DNA of 58,827 nt from Herpetosiphon llansteffanensis (GTDB taxonomy: Bacteria > Chloroflexota > Chloroflexia > Chloroflexales > Herpetosiphonaceae): assembly GCF_003205875.1 (NCBI RefSeq), contig NZ_PUBZ01000098.1, forward strand, positions 1 through 58,827, given 5' to 3'. Below are positions 36,225 to 46,018 of this stretch, piece after piece. Position 1 is the stretch's first letter; the number at the start of each line of letters is the position of its first letter. The translations under genes and the position numbers were made by a program. Below the pieces are notes generated by a model. That model searched no databases, had not been told where the DNA came from, and saw only the letters and a program-made list of their open reading frames with translations.

Positions 36225-37223
36225 CTAACTTGGTGGAATAACCGAATCCTGCGGCAGACCTTGGCGGCGCAGTAATCCACGCAGCATGCCAAAACGCAAG
36301 CGGGCTAGTTGGGCTTGGGCAGCAATGCTCGTGCGCAAGGCGGCCTCTAGTTTGCTACGGCGCGCTGGCTCGATTGGCGCAGCAACCGGCGCTAGTTGGC
36401 TTTGCTCGTTGAGATAGGCTTTGGCACTTTGATAGCCCAAATCCATCAACTGGCTACTATAGCGAAAATCGCGCACATCAAGCCCACTGTAATGCAACAT
36501 TTGAATATGGTGGACTTTGACTCCCGCATTGGCAGCCAAGCGCACTAATTCACGTTCATGGGCCATTTGGCGACGCATTAAGGCATCGAACGTACGCGTC
36601 AACGAGCCACGCATGCCAAATGGCGGCACTGTTGAAGCGGCATCAAGCCCAATTTCCAAGGCCCAAATTTCGCTCGCCCCTTGCTGCAAGGCCACGCCGA
36701 TTGGCAAATTCGAGACAAAGCCACCATCAAGATAGGTTTCGCCCCGATAATGATAGGCTGGCAAGTAGGGCGGCACAGCGGCACTCGCCATCAGCGCATC
36801 GACCAAACGCTCACGCGGATCATCGCCAAACAAATGCATATCGCCAGTGCGATAATTGGTAGCGGTCACAAAAAAGGGCATTGCCAAATCGCTGAAGCGC
36901 CGAATATTCGGCGGCAGTAATGAGAGGATAAAACGGCGTAAGCCATGATTATTGTGTAGCGAGCCACGCCCGCGCATCACCCGCCAAGCAGAGCGTAACG
37001 AGCCACCAGGAAAAATATCCTCGCGCTTGACGGTATTCCAACGCTGAGCAATCCGTTGAATCCCAGCCAAACTAGGGTTACAGGCTAAAACCGCCGCATT
37101 GATTGAACCAACCGAGGAACCAACAACAAAATCGGGGATGATGCCTGCTTCGAGCAGGGCAAGGGCGGCTCCTGCTTGGAGTGAACCGCGATTAGCACCG
37201 CCACTGAATACGAGTGCGCGCAT
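36225..37223 (-). CDS. Patatin-like phospholipase
   Basis: A 332-aa serine hydrolase. The oxyanion-hole glycine-rich motif is FSGGANRGSLQAGAALALLE, the nucleophile is in VGSSVGSINAA (GxSxG), and the catalytic dyad aspartate is in DGGFVSNLPIGVALQ. It likely hydrolyses membrane lipids. No signal peptide is visible. The C-terminal 90 residues are basic and helical. ATG 37223 has AAAGG at eight bases. It is downstream of moaC on the same strand but 84 bp away. Confidence 0.92.
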   Translation of the reverse strand: MRALVFSGGANRGSLQAGAALALLEAGIIPDFVVGSSVGSINAAVLACNPSLAGIQRIAQRWNTVKREDIFPGGSLRSAWRVMRGRGSLHNNHGLRRFILSLLPPNIRRFSDLAMPFFVTATNYRTGDMHLFGDDPRERLVDALMASAAVPPYLPAYHYRGETYLDGGFVSNLPIGVALQQGASEIWALEIGLDAASTVPPFGMRGSLTRTFDALMRRQMAHERELVRLAANAGVKVHHIQMLHYSGLDVRDFRYSSQLMDLGYQSAKAYLNEQSQLAPVAAPIEPARRSKLEAALRTSIAAQAQLARLRFGMLRGLLRRQGLPQDSVIPPS

Positions 37224-37307
37224 AGAGACAACCTTTCATGACCATTGCCGCGTCGTTGAGACAAATGTAGGTCACAGGCGAGGCGCTCTACGCTCGATAG
37301 TCAAAGC

Positions 37308-37802
37308 TTACTCTGAGGTATCAAGCGGAGTGAGGGGATGCTGGAAGTCGCCCCGTGCGCCGCCCGTTTTATTGCGAACGAAAACCTGCTCAATCACCAT
37401 AGCACGATCAACAGCTTTGGCCATATCGTAAATGGTCAAGGCTGCGACTGATGCTGCCATCAGCGCCTCCATTTCTACGCCAGTGCGGCCTGTGCAGCGC
37501 ACCGTGCTGATGATACGCAGTAACGATTGGTCAGGATGCGCCTCGATCTCAATCGCCACCGCACTCAACGGCAGTGGATGACACAAGGGAATCAAATCGG
37601 CAGTGCGTTTGGCGGCCATAATGCCAGCGATGCGGGCCGTTGCCAATACATCGCCTTTGGGCAATTCTCCGGCCACCAATAACGTTAGGGTTGCTGGGAG
37701 CATACGCACATCAGCTTGGGCTTGGGCTTCGCGCTGGGTCACATCCTTGGCCCCAACATCAACCATATGCGCCCGACCATGATCATCAAGATGGGTCAAC
37801 AT
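37308..37802 (-). CDS. moaC: Cyclic pyranopterin monophosphate synthase accessory protein
   Basis: A 164-aa protein of molybdenum cofactor synthesis, converting the MoaA product to cyclic pyranopterin monophosphate. Family motifs are [53 protein letters not shown] and [15 protein letters not shown]. No moaA or other molybdopterin gene is in the window. It lies 15 bp after the HAD gene, so the moaC-HAD-STAS order may be one transcript. Confidence 0.95.
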   Translation of the reverse strand: MLTHLDDHGRAHMVDVGAKDVTQREAQAQADVRMLPATLTLLVAGELPKGDVLATARIAGIMAAKRTADLIPLCHPLPLSAVAIEIEAHPDQSLLRIISTVRCTGRTGVEMEALMAASVAALTIYDMAKAVDRAMVIEQVFVRNKTGGARGDFQHPLTPLDTSE

Positions 37803-37817
37803 GAAATATGTGATTCC

Positions 37818-38315
37818 TCAAGCTGCGAAACGGGCAAGCGTTTGTTCAAGTTGGTCAACAACTGTTGAAATTAAGCCAGTTTCGCGGACATCGATCAATT
37901 GGGTAAAACGACCTTGTTGGCTGCGTTGCTGTGCCCAGCTATGCACCTGAGGTCGAAAGCCATCTTCGATCCAAATAATTGGCTGTTGCCACTCGGCGAG
38001 GTGTTTGGCAACGCTGTTGAGCTTCCACAAAATTGCCTTTGGATTGTCGGCCAACGGCTCGATTAAGGGGAGTTCTGGCAAACCAAGGTCGCTGTGCAAG
38101 CCAAAGTTTGCCAATTGCAGCCACGTCGAACACCAGATAAGTTGGCCGAGTTTGGCCAAGCGCGCGATTGAAGCATGAATTTGCGGCGGATATTGCACTG
38201 GAATGCCTGGCGGAATACGCTGTTGCTCAGGCCCTAACCGGCCAAACATATTAATTACGCCATCAATATCCAATAAAATAATCGGACGCAGATCGTGCCA
38301 ATCGAGCTTATCCAC
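37818..38315 (-). CDS. HAD-superfamily phosphatase-like protein (SAK type)
   Basis: A 165-aa protein. The nucleophile motif LLDIDGVIN (DxDG) is near the N-terminus, and a late acidic motif (WIEDGFRP) fits HAD motif IV. The compact form resembles HAD domains annotated in 'Swiss army knife' RNA repair proteins, though the substrate is unknown. GTG 38315 overlaps the stop of the STAS gene (GTGGATAA), a typical coupling; the longer frame to 38453 lies inside the STAS gene. Tightly packed between STAS and moaC. Confidence 0.7.
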   Translation of the reverse strand: MDKLDWHDLRPIILLDIDGVINMFGRLGPEQQRIPPGIPVQYPPQIHASIARLAKLGQLIWCSTWLQLANFGLHSDLGLPELPLIEPLADNPKAILWKLNSVAKHLAEWQQPIIWIEDGFRPQVHSWAQQRSQQGRFTQLIDVRETGLISTVVDQLEQTLARFAA

Positions 38316-39195
38316 GGCGTTGCTCGTGCAAGGGGCGAATGCCAAGCCCAACTTGCTCCAGCGCATATTCGATACCATCTTGCAAGTTTGCCCGCACCGA
38401 CAATTGACGTAGGTCGAGTTCGAGGCCAACGATGGTTTGGGCAACTTCAGCACTAATGCCGACCAAAATTACTTGTGCACCCAACAAACTCACCGCTTTG
38501 GTGGTTTGCACCAGGTAATTGGCGATGTTGGTATCAACAATCGGCACGCCAGTAATATCCATAATCACAATATCGGATTGGCGGGCAACGATTTGCTCAA
38601 GCAGATCTTCGGTGAGCATTTGGGCACGGTTGGTATCAATCGAACCAACCAACGGCAGCACCAAAATATTATCGTGAATTGGCGCAATTGGCGCTGCCAG
38701 CTCGCGCAACGCAGCGTTGGCTTGATCCAATTCGCTGGTCATTTGCTGCAAGGCCTGTTCACGCTCGCGAATGCTAGCCTCGCGCAAATCAACAAAAGTT
38801 TGATAGCTGGCTTTATTGGCAATAAACGTTACTTCGGCAATAACCGCCCGACCCAAGGCATAATTCAATTCATCATCGGCAAAACATTCGCGGGTTGCGA
38901 CTTTGAGCGTTTCATAAATTGCTTCGCCGACTTGGGCCACAATTTCGCTGCTTGCATTGGGATTTTCCACCACTGCCTTAATCGATTGGCGCGAAAAGTC
39001 GATCAGGGCTTGCATATCGCCGCGCAAAGCTTCAATGGTGGCGACAAACGGTTTTTGCATGCGGGGAATCAACTCTGCGTCTGCGAGTTTGAGGTAGGGC
39101 GAATTGGGCACTTGACGCAGCAATTCACCAGCGTGTTTGGCGAAGCGCCCAAGGTTGGCTTCGAGAAAATCGGCTAATACATGTTCGACGCTCAT
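38308..39195 (-). CDS. RsbR-family STAS protein
   Basis: A 295-aa protein. The N-terminal half (about 1-150) is helical, similar to the globin-like N-terminal domain of RsbRD-type proteins. A heptad region (about 145-180) is followed by a STAS domain (about 185-290) that starts IAPIHDNILVLPLVGSIDTN and has the core DIVIMDITGVPIVDTNIA, in which the Thr positions match RsbR phospho-sites. RsbR proteins build stressosomes. ATG 39195 has GAGG upstream. The second STAS protein of the window; no kinase gene of the RsbT type is adjacent. Confidence 0.88.
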   Translation of the reverse strand: MSVEHVLADFLEANLGRFAKHAGELLRQVPNSPYLKLADAELIPRMQKPFVATIEALRGDMQALIDFSRQSIKAVVENPNASSEIVAQVGEAIYETLKVATRECFADDELNYALGRAVIAEVTFIANKASYQTFVDLREASIREREQALQQMTSELDQANAALRELAAPIAPIHDNILVLPLVGSIDTNRAQMLTEDLLEQIVARQSDIVIMDITGVPIVDTNIANYLVQTTKAVSLLGAQVILVGISAEVAQTIVGLELDLRQLSVRANLQDGIEYALEQVGLGIRPLHEQRRG

Positions 39196-39335
39196 TGGTA
39201 TCCTCGTTATTGACTAAATTGCTGATCGTCAGCGCCCGTTTGTCTCGTACAATGATGATTATACCCGTTTCTGCGGCGCGGTTCTATGGTTCTCTTTACG
39301 GTTCTTAATAGTACTTTTGTGGAATGAGGAAAACG

Positions 39336-40238
39336 ATGACACATACCACTCCCGATAATTTTTTGGGCTTAGACCAGCAGTATAGCACGCTCGATAGCAG
39401 TAAGGTGGTGGTTTTGCCTATCCCCTTTGAGGCTACGGTGAGCTATGGCGGTGGCACAGCCAATGGTCCAGCGGCAATTATCGAGGCTTCACAACAGGTC
39501 GAATTTTACGATCGCGAGTTTGATAATGAGCCAGCCAAAACTTGGGGCGTGCATACGTTGCCCACTGTAGAGCTGAATGATCAAGACCCAGATAGCGCCA
39601 TGGCCAGCATTGCCCAAGCAGTTGAGCAAACCGCGCGCTTGGGCAAATTGGTGTGCGTGCTTGGCGGCGAGCATTCAGTTTCTGGCGCTGTAGCCCAAGG
39701 TTTGCACGCAGTTCATGGCGATTTTGTGACGGTGCAAATTGATGCTCACGCCGATTTGCGCGACGAATATGAGGGCAGCAAGCACTCGCATGCCTGTGCC
39801 ATGCGCCGAATTCTCGATGTTGGCGCTGGCGATTTGCTGCAATTGGGCATTCGTTCGTTGGATATTAGCGAAGCCCAACAAATCAAGAGCGATCAACGAA
39901 TTACGACCTTCTATAGTGAAAATGTGCATGATGGGCTGCATCTGCAAGCCTTGCGCGATTTTGTGCGGGGCAAGCAAGTCTATTTCACAATTGATATTGA
40001 TGGCTTGGATGTTGGCCTCGTGCCAGCGACCGGCACGCCCGAGCCAGATGGCCTAACATGGCGCGAAGTGCTGGAAATTACCCGTATTCTAGTGCAAGAA
40101 TCCGCCAAGGTTGTGGCCTTTGATGTTATGGAATTAGCACCGATTGAGCACTTGCATGCCCCAAATTTTGTTAGTGCCAAGCTCACTTACAAGGTTATGA
40201 GCATTATCATGGCCCAACAAGCCAATTTGTGGCAATAA
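39336..40238 (+). CDS. Agmatinase/arginase-family ureohydrolase
   Basis: A 300-aa di-manganese enzyme. The metal ligands are seen in GGEHSVSGAVAQG (His), DAHADLRDEYEGSKHSHACA (Asp-His-Asp) and TIDIDGLDVG (Asp-Asp). It hydrolyses agmatine (SpeB) or a related guanidino compound, feeding polyamine synthesis. ATG 39336 is chosen over ATG 39324 because GAGGA lies six bases before it. No other polyamine gene is adjacent, so the substrate is inferred from the family. Its length is normal. Confidence 0.85.
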   Translation: MTHTTPDNFLGLDQQYSTLDSSKVVVLPIPFEATVSYGGGTANGPAAIIEASQQVEFYDREFDNEPAKTWGVHTLPTVELNDQDPDSAMASIAQAVEQTARLGKLVCVLGGEHSVSGAVAQGLHAVHGDFVTVQIDAHADLRDEYEGSKHSHACAMRRILDVGAGDLLQLGIRSLDISEAQQIKSDQRITTFYSENVHDGLHLQALRDFVRGKQVYFTIDIDGLDVGLVPATGTPEPDGLTWREVLEITRILVQESAKVVAFDVMELAPIEHLHAPNFVSAKLTYKVMSIIMAQQANLWQ

Positions 40239-40397
40239 ACGGCATACATTAGCCCCAATAGTTTGTAGCATATTCCAACGAACACCAAGCATCAGCATTT
40301 GGTGTTCGTTGTTGCATCATTGGCAATTTCCAATCGCTGCTCATTCCAATGGTGTGTTTTGTGTGAGGTCGTCAATGCTGATGCCAGAGGTAGGTTT

Positions 40398-43300
40398 ATG
40401 AAGCATCCATTCTTGCTGCGTTTTACTCGTTTGCTTTCATTCGCTATGGTTGGTTTATTGATCGTTACTGGCCTGCAACTCAATCGTCAAGTAGCTGCGC
40501 AACATGCCAGTGGCGCTGGTTCTGAACAACAGCTTGATCAAACAATTCTGCAATGGGCTGAAGCATTAAATCAAGCACCAGCCCAGCAAGAATTATCACG
40601 AAGTGTCCAACGTTTGCGGGCCTTGAATTCACCGCCAGCAGCGCCCATGCCCGCTCCCCAACCCAAGCCATTTGCTCCTCAAGCAACATTTGTCGTCAAT
40701 ACAATTGCCGATACTGATGATGGCGCATGCGATGTGCTTGGCAGCGGCACTGGCAACCAAGATTGTAGCTTGCGCGAAGCGATTAACGCCGCTAATGCTA
40801 ACGTCGATGCCGATACGATTCATTTTGCAATTGCTGGCGCTGGAGTTAAAACAATTGCCCTAACCAGCCAATTGCCTGCCTTGCTCAACCAAACCCAAAT
40901 TGATGGCTGTAGCCAAGCAGGCAGCGATTGCAGCGTTTGGCCGATGAGTTTATTGGTTGAGATCGATGGTGCTGGATTAAGCGATCCCGTTGGGCCAACC
41001 AGCACCCAAATTCTCGCGGTAGAAAGTAATGGCTCGGTTATTCGTGGCCTCGTTTTGAATGGCGCGCGCAGCCCAGGTTCTAATACGTGGCTTGCGATCA
41101 ACGTTAAAAGCACTAATGCTTGGATTACCCAGAATATTATTGGCCTCGAACCAGATGGCCAAACTGCTAATGGCAATAATATTGGGATTGGATTAAATTC
41201 TGGGAGCAGCCAAGCGCTTATTGGCACCAATGGCGATGGAACGAATGACGCAATCGAAGGCAATATTATCGCAAGCCAAACCTTTTCAGGCATCTATTTC
41301 TCTGCTGGCGCTAATAGTCGGATTGCAGGCAACTATATTGGGGTTGCCAGCGATGGCACGACTGCCCACAGCAATAGCGCTGGCATAACATTTTTCGGCC
41401 CAACGCTTGGCAATGTCACAATTGGCACCAACAGCGATGGGGTGAGCGATCTCGCTGAACGCAATATTATTAGTGGCAATGCAGCAGGTGGGATTCAAAT
41501 CGATAGCTCAGCGAATAATCGGATTAGTGGCAATTATATTGGCCTCAACGCTACGGGAACCATTGCCGTGCCAAATCAAACTGGCATCAATCTTAATGGC
41601 AATACGAGCAATACCATCGTTGGTACAAACGGCGATGGCATTGGCGACGCAATCGAAGCCAATGTGATCAGCGGTAATAGCGCCGAAGGGGTGCAAATCG
41701 CACAATTTATGGGCGGTGTAAGCACTTTTCCAACTGATAACGTCATTGCTGGCAACATTATTGGGCTTGATCCCACAGGCACAACGGCAATTGGCAACCA
41801 GCGCGGCGTGGTCGTGCGCTTCGGCCCAGTTCGCACCCGCATCGGAACCAATGGCGATGGTACTAGCGATGAGCTAGAACGTAATCTCATCAGTGGCAAC
41901 AGCGATTTGGGGATTGGGCTTGGTGGCGGCACCGAGTACCTAATTCCCGATACAATCATCAGTGGTAACTACATTGGCACTGATCGCACCGGCTTAATCG
42001 CCCGCCCAAATCGAGTTGGGATTCAAGTGCAAAATGCGGTTAATCGGGCCGATATTGGAATTACCGGCACGGCCACGAATGGCGCAGCCCAAGCCAACCT
42101 GATTAGCGGCAATAGTGGCCATGGCATCGTCTTCGTGTTTGATCCACGAACAGTTCGTATGCGCGGCAATCGGATTGGCATAGCACTCGACGATAGCCCG
42201 CTTGGTAACCAAGGCGCTGGGATTAGCATGATCGAGTTGAGCGGCTTGGCTCCAACGAACATTCGCATTGGCGGCGATGGCCCATTCGGCGAGAATACAA
42301 TAGCCTTTAACGGTGGCCTCGGCATCGATATTGGCAGCGATGGCCCGACCGCAAACGACCCGCTTGATGCTGATGCAGGCCCAAACAACAGCCAAAATTA
42401 TCCAGTTGTTACGAATGTGGTCGATAATGGCACAACCGTAATCGTGCAGGGCTATCTTGAAAGCATTCCTAACCATAGCTATCGCTTGGCGTTTTATAGC
42501 AATGTTAATTGTGATCCTTCTGGCTATGGCGAAGGCCAAACGTTTTTGGCAAGCGATGAAGTGAGCACTGATGCAACTGGCTCGGTTTTCTTCAGCCAAA
42601 CATTTGCCAGCCCAGCCCCGAATATCACAATCTTGGCGACTGATACCAATGCCAACCAAACCTCGGAGTTTTCGCAATGCTGGGTTGCACCGCTACCAAC
42701 CGAAACGCCAACTGTTACGCCAAGCAACACGCCAACCAACACGGCGACTGCGACCCCAAGCAATACGCCAACCACAACCAATACTGCTGTGCCAGCTACG
42801 CCAACCACGCCGCCAAGCGCATGTGTGCCTGGTAGCAGTTTGCAAGTCTTGTTCAGCGATAGTGTCAATAACAACGCGCAATGGAATGTCGATGGCATCG
42901 GCCCAACCTGGAGCTTAGATGGCAGCAGCTTCAATAGCCCCAACTTCTCTTGGCACGCCGATGATCCTGATGCACTCAGCGATCAGCAACTAACAACTAT
43001 GGCGGGGATTGCAATTCCAGCGGGAGCTAGCGACGTAACGCTCTATTTCAACCACAACTACAGTTTTGAGTTTGACGCTGGCGGCGGCGGCGAACCAACG
43101 CCGATGCCAGAGCGCTCAAGCAAACGCAGCAATACTCCATTCGAGAGCTATTTCGATGGTGGCGTGGTTGAATATAGCACCGATGGCACCAATTTCAACG
43201 ATCTTGGTAGTTTCTTCAGCAGCTCGGGCTACGACGGCATGATTATGAACGAGGGTGATAATCCTTTGGCTGGCCGCGCCGCATTCGTCGGCATGAGCGG

Positions 43301-44132
43301 CGATTATCCATTTTATATCGAAGAAACTGCCGATTTAACGCCGCTGGCGGGCCAAACAGTGTGGTTGCGCTTCCGCCTAGGCAGCGATAGCTCAATCGGC
43401 GATCTTGGTTGGAATATTGACGATATTATGGTTGCTGGCTGTGTCGGCAGTGGCAGTACCAACACGCCAACCGCCACGGCAACCAATACACCAACCACGA
43501 CTACAACTAACACACCAACCAACACGCCAACCGCGACTGCTACGGCAACGGTTAGCACGCCAACCAACACCCCAATCGCCACGGCTACAGGCACGCCATT
43601 TGTTGGTACGAGCCGCAATTTCCTGCCCGTGGTGATGCGCAATTGCTATCCCGATTTGGTGGTGAGCAGCATCACGGTTGATCAGCAGTTGGAAGTTATC
43701 GTAACCAACCAAGGCAATTGTGCTGCCAATGCAGCATTTTGGGTCGATTTGTATCTCGCGCCAAATCCAGCGCCAAGCCATGTCAACCAACAGTGGTGGG
43801 ATGTTGCGCAACAAGGGATGGTGTGGGGCGTGACCCAAAGCCTTGAGCCGGGCCAATCGATCACTTTACACCCTTATGATCGCTATTATTCGGCCAGCCG
43901 TAGCGCATGGTCAAACCACATAGCGGCCCAAACCAAGCTCTATGTGCAGGCCGATGCCTACAACGCTGCAACCAATTATGGCGCAGTCTTGGAAGTGCAC
44001 GAAGCCTTGAATGGCGAATACAACAATCTACATTCAATCACAACCAGCACCAATTTCAGTCAAGCAACTGGCCAACGCCAACAATTGGCAAATGAACAAG
44101 GCTTGCCAGCACGACCAACATCTAGCAAATAA
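40398..44132 (+). CDS. Large surface protein: parallel beta-helix repeats and Thr-rich linkers
   Basis: About 1244 aa, with a Sec-type signal peptide (MKHPFLLRFTRLLSFAMVGL). A choice-of-anchor/CSLREAINAAN-type domain (about 100-160) leads into about a dozen right-handed beta-helix repeats built on 'N(I/L)ISGN..GI' and 'GTNGDGTSD' (about 210-640). Two stretches rich in Thr-Pro-Thr-Ala (about 785-825 and about 1020-1065) link a lectin/MAM-like block (about 825-1010) to a CARDB-like C-terminal domain. The protein is probably displayed on the cell surface; its ligand is unknown. ATG 40398 follows GAGGTAGG. Terminated by a strong hairpin. Confidence 0.8.
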   Translation: MKHPFLLRFTRLLSFAMVGLLIVTGLQLNRQVAAQHASGAGSEQQLDQTILQWAEALNQAPAQQELSRSVQRLRALNSPPAAPMPAPQPKPFAPQATFVVNTIADTDDGACDVLGSGTGNQDCSLREAINAANANVDADTIHFAIAGAGVKTIALTSQLPALLNQTQIDGCSQAGSDCSVWPMSLLVEIDGAGLSDPVGPTSTQILAVESNGSVIRGLVLNGARSPGSNTWLAINVKSTNAWITQNIIGLEPDGQTANGNNIGIGLNSGSSQALIGTNGDGTNDAIEGNIIASQTFSGIYFSAGANSRIAGNYIGVASDGTTAHSNSAGITFFGPTLGNVTIGTNSDGVSDLAERNIISGNAAGGIQIDSSANNRISGNYIGLNATGTIAVPNQTGINLNGNTSNTIVGTNGDGIGDAIEANVISGNSAEGVQIAQFMGGVSTFPTDNVIAGNIIGLDPTGTTAIGNQRGVVVRFGPVRTRIGTNGDGTSDELERNLISGNSDLGIGLGGGTEYLIPDTIISGNYIGTDRTGLIARPNRVGIQVQNAVNRADIGITGTATNGAAQANLISGNSGHGIVFVFDPRTVRMRGNRIGIALDDSPLGNQGAGISMIELSGLAPTNIRIGGDGPFGENTIAFNGGLGIDIGSDGPTANDPLDADAGPNNSQNYPVVTNVVDNGTTVIVQGYLESIPNHSYRLAFYSNVNCDPSGYGEGQTFLASDEVSTDATGSVFFSQTFASPAPNITILATDTNANQTSEFSQCWVAPLPTETPTVTPSNTPTNTATATPSNTPTTTNTAVPATPTTPPSACVPGSSLQVLFSDSVNNNAQWNVDGIGPTWSLDGSSFNSPNFSWHADDPDALSDQQLTTMAGIAIPAGASDVTLYFNHNYSFEFDAGGGGEPTPMPERSSKRSNTPFESYFDGGVVEYSTDGTNFNDLGSFFSSSGYDGMIMNEGDNPLAGRAAFVGMSGDYPFYIEETADLTPLAGQTVWLRFRLGSDSSIGDLGWNIDDIMVAGCVGSGSTNTPTATATNTPTTTTTNTPTNTPTATATATVSTPTNTPIATATGTPFVGTSRNFLPVVMRNCYPDLVVSSITVDQQLEVIVTNQGNCAANAAFWVDLYLAPNPAPSHVNQQWWDVAQQGMVWGVTQSLEPGQSITLHPYDRYYSASRSAWSNHIAAQTKLYVQADAYNAATNYGAVLEVHEALNGEYNNLHSITTSTNFSQATGQRQQLANEQGLPARPTSSK

Positions 44133-44145
44133 TTAATTCAATCCC

Positions 44146-44180
44146 AAAGGCCGATTAATCGCATTGATTAATCGGCCTTT
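44146..44180 (+). terminator. Intrinsic terminator after the surface protein
   Basis: Perfect 15-bp arms (aaaggccgattaatc and complement) with loop gcatt, the 3' arm ending in ttt. It lies 14 bp past the stop codon. Confidence 0.8.
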
Positions 44181-44211
44181 GAGCATGCCAAAAAATGCTT
44201 GCTTATGGCTC

Positions 44212-44217
44212 TATAAT
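44212..44217 (+). promoter_or_regulatory. -10 element upstream of recJ
   Basis: A perfect TATAAT lies 83 bp before the recJ start; no clear -35. Confidence 0.35.
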
Positions 44218-44299
44218 GAACTATTCAGGCTCACCAAATTTGACGATTGCTCTGCTTATCTCTACAATCGCCAAACCAATCCAGCTCATGAGGGATTTT

Positions 44300-46018
44300 A
44301 TGCTCAATCAACGTGTTATGCGCCATTGGCAATTGCCAACCAAGGCCACGCCAAGCCAACTTCGCAGCCTCGGCGATTATCATCCATTGCTAGCAACTAT
44401 TTTATGGAATCGCGGTTGGCGCGATGCAGCAGCGGTTGAGCAGTTTCTCAATATCAATTGGAAACAACGCCATGACCCGTTTTTACTGCACGATATGGAT
44501 CGCGCGGTCGAACGGATTAAGCTGGCAATTGACCAAAACCAGCGAATTGTGGTCTACGGCGATTTCGATACCGACGGCGTAACCGGCGTTACGCTGTTAA
44601 TGCAATTGTTCAAAGCCTTTGATCTCGAAGTGAAGCCGTATATTCCCAAACGCGAGGGCGAAGGCTATGGCCTGAATTTGGCTGCAATCGAAAAATTGCA
44701 TCAAGCAGGCATTGATCTGCTGGTGACGGTTGATTGTGGCATTAGCAATGCAGCCGAAATTAGCCGTGCTAATGAGCTTGGCTTCGATACAATTGTGCTT
44801 GATCATCACCAACCGCCGTTGCATTTACCCCCAGCTTATGCCGTGGTCGACCCCAAACGCAGCGATTGCCGTTATCCGTTCAAGGGTCTGTGTGGCGTAG
44901 GCGTGGCTTTCAAGCTCTACGAGGCCTTATGGCGCGCAGGCATCCAGCCCAACAACCTACGTGCTCGCGATATTCTCGATGTTGTGGCGCTTGGCACAAT
45001 TGCCGACATGATGCCCTTGACTGGCGAGAATCGGGTGCTGGTGCATTTTGGCTTGCAGGCCATGAACGAAAGCCAACGACCTGGATTGAAAGCCTTGTTG
45101 CGAGTGTCGGGGGTTGAGCAAGGCAAGATTGATGCAAGCAGCGTGGGCTTTCGGCTTTCGCCAAGGATTAATGCTGCTGGCCGTTTGGTCGATGCCAGCA
45201 TTGCCTATAGTTTGTTGTTGGCTCCTGAACAAGCCCAAGCTGATGGTTTTGCCGACCAATTGAATAGCACCAATATTGAGCGCCAAGCCTTGACCCGCGA
45301 TGTGCAACAGGCAGCGCGGGATCTGGCCCAAAGCAGCGGCCAGCTTGATCAACGGATTTTGGTGATTGAGGGCGAGCATTTTCATCATGGCGTGGTTGGG
45401 CTTGCCGCAGGCAAGTTGGCCGAAGAATTTGCCCGCCCAGTGCTGGTGATGGGCAGAGAAGCACATACCAGCCGTGGCAGTGCGCGCTCAATTCCAGGCT
45501 TTAATATTGTCAATGCCTTGGCTGAATGTGCCGATTTGTTTGAAAAATATGGTGGTCATGCTGCCGCCGCTGGCTTTACGATTGCCAATCAGCATATTCC
45601 AGAGCTTACCCGCCGTTTGCAGGCGATTGCCAACCAACAGATTAGCGACGAGATGATGGTGCCACAATTGGCAATCGACGCTGAAGCCAGTTTCGAGCAA
45701 CTTAATCTTGAGATGCTAGCTGTGCTTGAAAAAATGGCTCCGTTTGGGCTTGAAAACCAACAACCACGCTTTTGCAGCCGCCGCGTGACGGTCATCGAGG
45801 CAAAAGGCGTTGGCGCTGAGAATCAACATTTGCGTTTGCGGTTGCAACAAGGTCGCCATTATCAAACGGCAATTGGCTTTAACCTCGGCGATTGGCTGGC
45901 CGAATTGCATAACGGCTCACAGATCGACATTGTGTATACAGTGGGCATCAACGAATGGAATGGCCGCAGTTCGGTGCAGCTGACGCTGGTTGATTTGCGC
46001 TTGAGTGAACAGCGATGA
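44300..46018 (+). CDS. recJ: Single-stranded-DNA-specific exonuclease RecJ
   Basis: A 572-aa 5'-3' exonuclease. DHH-family motifs are VVYGDFDTDGVTGV (metal Asp), VTVDCGIS, IVLDHHQPPL (DHH), LGTIADMMPL and, in the DHHA1 part, KYGGHAAAAGFTIA; an OB-fold follows. It acts in recombination and mismatch repair. ATG 44300 is preceded by GAGGGA five bases upstream; the longer frame from 44195 has no site. Its stop overlaps the start of the next gene (ATGA). Confidence 0.95.
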   Translation: MLNQRVMRHWQLPTKATPSQLRSLGDYHPLLATILWNRGWRDAAAVEQFLNINWKQRHDPFLLHDMDRAVERIKLAIDQNQRIVVYGDFDTDGVTGVTLLMQLFKAFDLEVKPYIPKREGEGYGLNLAAIEKLHQAGIDLLVTVDCGISNAAEISRANELGFDTIVLDHHQPPLHLPPAYAVVDPKRSDCRYPFKGLCGVGVAFKLYEALWRAGIQPNNLRARDILDVVALGTIADMMPLTGENRVLVHFGLQAMNESQRPGLKALLRVSGVEQGKIDASSVGFRLSPRINAAGRLVDASIAYSLLLAPEQAQADGFADQLNSTNIERQALTRDVQQAARDLAQSSGQLDQRILVIEGEHFHHGVVGLAAGKLAEEFARPVLVMGREAHTSRGSARSIPGFNIVNALAECADLFEKYGGHAAAAGFTIANQHIPELTRRLQAIANQQISDEMMVPQLAIDAEASFEQLNLEMLAVLEKMAPFGLENQQPRFCSRRVTVIEAKGVGAENQHLRLRLQQGRHYQTAIGFNLGDWLAELHNGSQIDIVYTVGINEWNGRSSVQLTLVDLRLSEQR

